Positions 4,572 to 7,903 of a stretch of DNA of 7,903 nt are shown here, piece after piece. The first letter of the stretch is position 1, and each line of letters begins with the position of its first letter. The stretch covers positions 1-7,903 of the forward strand of contig CAYJVP010000046.1 of NCBI GenBank assembly GCA_964373615.1, written 5' to 3'. The stretch comes from CAYJVP01 sp964373615 (GTDB lineage: Bacteria > Patescibacteriota > Patescibacteriia > UBA9934 > GWF2-40-263). The notes beneath the pieces were generated by a model that ran no database searches, was not told the origin of the DNA, and saw only the letters and a list, made by a program, of their open reading frames with translations. The position numbers and the translations under genes were made by a program.

Positions 4572-7182
4572 CACAAAAACAACGCTTGAAACAAAGGCTG
4601 GACAGGTCTCGTATTTCAGTCTTCCAAAACTGGAGGCGAGCGGTTACCCGGGCATCTCGCGCTTGCCATTTTCCATCAAAATACTCCTTGAAAATCTTCT
4701 CCGCCACGTGAACGGAACATCCGTTACGAAAGAGGATGTCGACCGCCTCGCGCGCTGGGCTCAAACAGAACCGACAGAAATTCCCTTTTCTCCCGCTCGC
4801 GTGCTGCTGCAAGATTTCACAGGCGTACCAGCCGTGGTGGATCTTGCTGCCATGCGATCGGCCGTAGCTCGTCTGGGAGGCGACCCGAAGCGCATCAACC
4901 CTCTCATCCCTGTTGACCTGGTGGTGGATCACTCGGTGCAAGTTGATGCCTTTGGCTCTGCCAGTGCCCTGCAGGCCAACATGCAGCGCGAGTTCGAACG
5001 CAATCGAGAGCGATACGAATTTTTGCGCTGGGGACAGCAGGCCTTCCACAATTTCCGCGTGATCCCTCCAGCCGCGGGCATTGTGCACCAGGTGAATCTT
5101 GAGTATCTCGCCACGGTCATCACCACGAGAACGAGCGATCACGGAACACTTGCTTTTCCCGATACGGTCCTTGGGACGGACTCGCATACCACCATGATAA
5201 ATGGGCTCGGCGTGCTTGGATGGGGCGTCGGCGGCATTGAGGCAGAAGCAGCCATGCTCGGCCAGCCGGTTTCCTTTCTCATGCCCCAGGTGGTCGGGGT
5301 ACGTCTTTTGGGAGAAATCCAAGAAGGGGTCACGGCAACCGACGTGGTGCTCACCGTGACGCAGATGCTGCGTCAACACAACGTCGTGGACAAGTTCGTT
5401 GAATTTTTTGGCCCAGGTGTTTCTCGATTGTCCCTAGCTGACCGCGCCACGATCGCGAATATGGCTCCTGAATACGGCGCCACGGTTGGATTTTTCCCGG
5501 TTGATCAGGAAACCCTTCGCTATCTCTATGAGACAGGTCGCGATGAGGCCATGATTGATCTTGTCGAGCGCTATACGAAATCACAGGGCATGTTTTTAAG
5601 CGACGATGCGCCAGAACCTCTCTTTTCTGAAACACTGGAGCTTGACATGAGCACCATTGAAAGCTCCCTCGCTGGTCCGAAACGGCCACAGGATCGCATC
5701 CCGCTCTCTGAAGTCAAAAAAATATTCCTCCAAGAGTTCCCACTATCCCGTGTCCCCGACTCGCCGACGGAACTTGAAGATGGGTCCGTGGTCATTGCCG
5801 CCATCACGAGCTGCACAAACACCTCAAACCCATCTGTCATGATCGCCGCAGGACTCCTGGCAAAAAAAGCGCTCGAACGCGGACTTCGTGTCCCCGCGCA
5901 TGTCAAAACGAGTCTTGCCCCAGGATCGCGTGTGGTCACGCGCTACCTTGAAACAAGCGGACTGCTGCCCTACCTCGAACAGCTTGGATTCCACGTGGTC
6001 GGATACGGCTGCACCACGTGTATTGGAAACAGTGGCCCCTTGTCCCCAGACGTTGAGGCGCAGATCAAAGACCGTGATCTCACCGTGGCCTCGGTGCTCT
6101 CCGGCAACCGCAATTTCGAGGGGCGCATCCATCCGCTCACGAAAGCAAACTTCCTTGCCTCTCCTCCGCTGGTGGTCGCCTTTGCGATCGCCGGGCGCGT
6201 GCTCGTCGACGTCAAGACAGAGCCTCTGGGCAACGATGCGAACGGTCAACCCGTGTATCTGCGCGATCTTTGGCCGACCTCCAAAGAAATTCAGGACACG
6301 GTGTCCCAGTCGCTCTCGCGCGACCTCTTTCGTGATCAATACGCAAACATCTTTCACGGAAACGAAACATGGAATCAGATCAAGGTTCCCGAGGGCGCTC
6401 TGTACGCATGGGATGATGCGTCAACCTACATCAAGGAGCCTCCCTATTTCCGAAACAAAAAGGAGCCGTCTCGCCACGGAGGGTTGATCCAGTCCGCACG
6501 CGTACTGGTCTTCCTCGGAGACTCGACAACGACAGACCACATTTCTCCTGCTGGCGACATTGCCAGACAGAGCGCCGCGGCCGCGTATTTGCACGAGCAA
6601 AACGTCGCGCCAGGGGATTTCAACTCCTACGGCGCCCGCCGCGGAAACCATGAGGTCATGATGCGCGGCGCCTTTGCCAATGTGCGACTGAAAAACAAAC
6701 TCGCGCCTGGCTGTGTTGGTGGAATCACGACCTATCTGCCGACGGGAGAGCAGATCTCCGTGTTTGATGCGGCTGTGCGCTATCAAGAGAACGGCACGCC
6801 GCTCATCGTCCTTGCGGGCAAGGATTATGGGATGGGTTCGTCGCGCGATTGGGCCGCAAAAGGACCCGCGCTTCTTGGTGTTGGAGCGGTGATGGCAGAA
6901 TCGTTTGAACGGATTCATCGCAGTAACCTGATCGGCATGGGGATCCTGCCGCTTCAATTTCTGCCTGGCGAAACCGCCCCTTCACATGGACTGACCGGAG
7001 AGGAGTATTTCAACCTCACCCTGCCTGTAACGCTCCAGCCGAAACAAAAAATCCGTGTGGGGGTTCAGGCGCATGGACAGAAAAAATCCTTTGAGGTTCT
7101 CTGCCGCCTCGATACACCCATGGAGATTGTCTACTTTCAGCGTGGTGGCATTCTTCCGTACGTGTTCCGCACACTCACATAA
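4546..7182 (+). CDS. acnA: Aconitate hydratase, AcnA/IRP type
   Basis: The enzyme interconverts citrate and isocitrate through cis-aconitate using a [4Fe-4S] cluster, in the citrate cycle. It has 878 residues, against about 890 for E. coli AcnA. The three cluster cysteines are present: Cys423 in SCTNTSNP, and Cys489 and Cys492 in GCTTCIGNSGPL. Other active-site segments are GTDSHTTMINGLGVLGWGVG (Asp212-His214), DSTTTDHISPAG, GSSRDWAAKGP (Ser766, Arg767) and ERIHRSNLIGMGILPLQF, in the C-terminal swivel domain. The family order (catalytic domains 1-3, linker, swivel) is complete and uninterrupted. I chose ATG 4546 because it gives the family's usual short lead and has AGGG (4536-4539) six bases before it. 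The frame also contains TTG at 4516, which would place the start inside icd. Its own promoter must lie within the icd 5' coding region; no strong match was found. Members of this family can also bind RNA when the cluster is lost; nothing here tests that. Confidence 0.97.
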   Translation: MPSLEDPFNTKTTLETKAGQVSYFSLPKLEASGYPGISRLPFSIKILLENLLRHVNGTSVTKEDVDRLARWAQTEPTEIPFSPARVLLQDFTGVPAVVDLAAMRSAVARLGGDPKRINPLIPVDLVVDHSVQVDAFGSASALQANMQREFERNRERYEFLRWGQQAFHNFRVIPPAAGIVHQVNLEYLATVITTRTSDHGTLAFPDTVLGTDSHTTMINGLGVLGWGVGGIEAEAAMLGQPVSFLMPQVVGVRLLGEIQEGVTATDVVLTVTQMLRQHNVVDKFVEFFGPGVSRLSLADRATIANMAPEYGATVGFFPVDQETLRYLYETGRDEAMIDLVERYTKSQGMFLSDDAPEPLFSETLELDMSTIESSLAGPKRPQDRIPLSEVKKIFLQEFPLSRVPDSPTELEDGSVVIAAITSCTNTSNPSVMIAAGLLAKKALERGLRVPAHVKTSLAPGSRVVTRYLETSGLLPYLEQLGFHVVGYGCTTCIGNSGPLSPDVEAQIKDRDLTVASVLSGNRNFEGRIHPLTKANFLASPPLVVAFAIAGRVLVDVKTEPLGNDANGQPVYLRDLWPTSKEIQDTVSQSLSRDLFRDQYANIFHGNETWNQIKVPEGALYAWDDASTYIKEPPYFRNKKEPSRHGGLIQSARVLVFLGDSTTTDHISPAGDIARQSAAAAYLHEQNVAPGDFNSYGARRGNHEVMMRGAFANVRLKNKLAPGCVGGITTYLPTGEQISVFDAAVRYQENGTPLIVLAGKDYGMGSSRDWAAKGPALLGVGAVMAESFERIHRSNLIGMGILPLQFLPGETAPSHGLTGEEYFNLTLPVTLQPKQKIRVGVQAHGQKKSFEVLCRLDTPMEIVYFQRGGILPYVFRTLT

Positions 7183-7188
7183 GACCTG

Positions 7189-7238
7189 GGCCGTTTGGCC
7201 TGTCCACCTTCACGAAAGTTTCGGTGGATCCTCCGAAA
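7189..7238. terminator. Hairpin cluster after acnA, possible terminator
   Basis: Three potential stems lie just after the acnA stop: GGCC-GTTT-GGCC (7189-7200), TCCACC/GGTGGA (7203-7208 with 7223-7228), and TTTCGG-T-GGATCC-T-CCGAAA (7219-7238), which is a palindrome apart from a T-T mismatch. The last two share bases and are exclusive. An A/T-rich stretch follows but no clean U-run, so termination is plausible rather than shown. Confidence 0.4.
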
Positions 7239-7300
7239 TTGGATAAAAATCTTTGTTAGTATACCATGCAGTGTGCACGAATACAAAAAAAATCAAAAAA

Positions 7301-7309
7301 TTATCCACA
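7301..7309 (+). promoter_or_regulatory. Perfect consensus DnaA box upstream of ddl
   Basis: TTATCCACA matches the classical DnaA box (TTATNCACA) at every position. It sits in an A-rich tract and ends nine bases before the ddl ATG, where the ribosome-binding region would be. I found no second box nearby, so it is not an origin. It may be a lone DnaA regulatory site or chance. Confidence 0.4.
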
Positions 7310-7318
7310 GAACAAAAT

Positions 7319-7777
7319 ATGAGACGCGTCGCCGTCCTCACAGGCGGAACGAGCTCCGAGCGGGAGATTGCCTTGTTGTCTGCACAAAACGTCGCGGAAG
7401 CCCTTCGGGCGAGTTTTGAGGTGGATCTTTTCGACTTCCCGCGCGATCTTCCGAAATTTGTCAAAGCACATGCACAATTTGCCGCAGCCGTGCCCGTATT
7501 TCATGGCAAAGGTGGCGAGGATGGCACGATCCAAGGGTTTTTAAGGACGCTCGGCGTGCCGTTTATCTTTTCGGATGTCACCGCACACGCCGTTGGGATG
7601 AACAAGCTCATGACGAAAAAACTCGCTCTTCAGTCCGGACTCCAGACACCGCCGCATCGTGTTCTCACAAAAAAAATTGCCGTGGAGTTTGCCCGCCCTG
7701 TTGTCGTCAAACCGATTGATGGTGGAAGTTCTCTCGGAGTTTCGATGGCGAACTCTCAAGGGCCTGTTCCCGAATGA
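7319..7777 (+). CDS. ddl: D-alanine--D-alanine ligase, C-terminally truncated
   Basis: Ddl joins two D-alanines with ATP to make the dipeptide for peptidoglycan precursors in the cytosol. The visible frame gives 152 residues, against 300 or more for intact family members. It has the N-terminal domain signature VLTGGTSSERE (6-16, Glu14 corresponding to the catalytic Glu15 of DdlB), HGKGGEDGTIQGFLRTLGVPF (62-82), M-N-K (94-96) and the ATP-binding VVVKPIDGGSSLGVS (128-142, Lys131). After residue 144 the homology stops, the frame closes at TGA 7775-7777, and a nested palindrome starts at that codon. The metal-binding Glu/Asn and serine-loop half of the ATP-grasp is missing. From about 7748 the +1 frame reads G-E-L-S-R-A-C-S-R-M, which resembles the expected continuation and stays open to the window end, so a one-base indel is plausible. 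ATG 7319 fits the family start; an in-frame TTG at 7253 would add an unlikely 22 residues. No clear Shine-Dalgarno sequence is present. Confidence 0.85.
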   Translation: MRRVAVLTGGTSSEREIALLSAQNVAEALRASFEVDLFDFPRDLPKFVKAHAQFAAAVPVFHGKGGEDGTIQGFLRTLGVPFIFSDVTAHAVGMNKLMTKKLALQSGLQTPPHRVLTKKIAVEFARPVVVKPIDGGSSLGVSMANSQGPVPE

Positions 7778-7902
7778 ACTTTTCAGGCGAAACCGCAGCC
7801 CTTCGAGACCATTCGACTTCGCTCATGGTCCCTGAGCAAAGTCGAAGGGACAGAATCGCTGAACAAACTTTGAGGTTTATCCGTAGGATAAGCCGAAAAG
7901 TT
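7777..7902. repeat. Nested palindromic element ending the ddl frame
   Basis: Outer arms AACTTTTC-a-GGC (7777-7788) and GCC-GAAAAGTT (7892-7902) pair with one bulge. Inside, AAACC (7790-7794) pairs with GGTTT (7874-7878). CCCTTCGA (7799-7806) pairs with TCGAAGGG (7842-7849). TTCGACTTCGCTCA (7812-7825) pairs with 7833-7846 with one mismatch and competes with the previous arm, and GACCAT (7807-7812) can pair with ATGGTC (7825-7830). A side hairpin TTATCC-GTA-GGATAA (7877-7891) sits on the right arm. The architecture resembles the element at 2033-2191, though the sequences differ. The inner TTCGACTT/AAGTCGAA type of arm is a common intergenic palindrome in several bacterial groups. Confidence 0.75.
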
Positions 7903-7903
7903 T

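Noticed and set aside
4534..5379. Long minus-strand open extension of the icd frame (about 280 codons before the icd ATG)
   Set aside because: It is antisense to conserved AcnA coding sequence and its translation has no IDH or other recognisable domain. It exists because codon bias in acnA avoids stops in that antisense frame.
7239..7265. ddl promoter TTGGAT with TATACC
   Set aside because: The spacer is only 15 bases and the -35 matches at 3 of 6; not strong enough to call.

Overview
The window carries ordinary metabolic genes separated by large, multi-arm palindromic repeats. It holds the 3' part of a tRNA-Gln gene, a riboflavin synthase gene, an unidentified conserved-looking protein gene, a divergent isocitrate dehydrogenase/aconitase pair and the 5' part of a D-alanine--D-alanine ligase gene. 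Two ATP-grasp genes are incomplete: one lacks its front, and the ligase is cut short close to the right edge. I see no CRISPR array, transposase, integrase, toxin-antitoxin pair or phage gene. No obviously new system is visible; the unusual material is the palindromic repeats and their placement at gene ends.

The organism is bacterial, shown by a bacterial-type Ddl for peptidoglycan, AcnA-type aconitase and a tRNA with encoded CCA. The weak or absent Shine-Dalgarno sequences, the hairpin-rich spacers and an uncharacterised protein of a kind I associate with Patescibacteria (CPR) genomes point loosely to that group. This is a tentative inference. If it holds, the aconitase/IDH pair is noteworthy, because most such genomes lack citrate-cycle enzymes.

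Layout. Positions 1-55 are tRNA-Gln(CUG), and 56-184 is a chain of palindromes that includes an inverted copy of the tRNA 3' end. Positions 185-335 have no gene. On the minus strand, ribE (1828-1103) is followed by an ATP-grasp gene lacking its N-terminal domain (1085-336). Positions 1829-2380 hold a possible ribE promoter, a possible decayed coding scrap and a 159-bp nested palindrome (2033-2191). Then come, still on the minus strand, the unknown protein gene (3328-2381) and icd (4533-3352), probably one transcript. acnA (4546-7182, plus strand) is divergent from icd with only 12 bp between start codons. Hairpins follow acnA, then a perfect DnaA box just before ddl (7319), whose frame ends at 7777 exactly where the last nested palindrome (7777-7902) begins.

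Functionally, aconitase (citrate to isocitrate) and IDH (isocitrate to 2-oxoglutarate with NADPH) form a consecutive two-step module that supplies 2-oxoglutarate and NADPH. RibE makes riboflavin. Ddl makes the D-Ala-D-Ala dipeptide for cell-wall precursors, but the visible copy ends before its catalytic C-terminal half.
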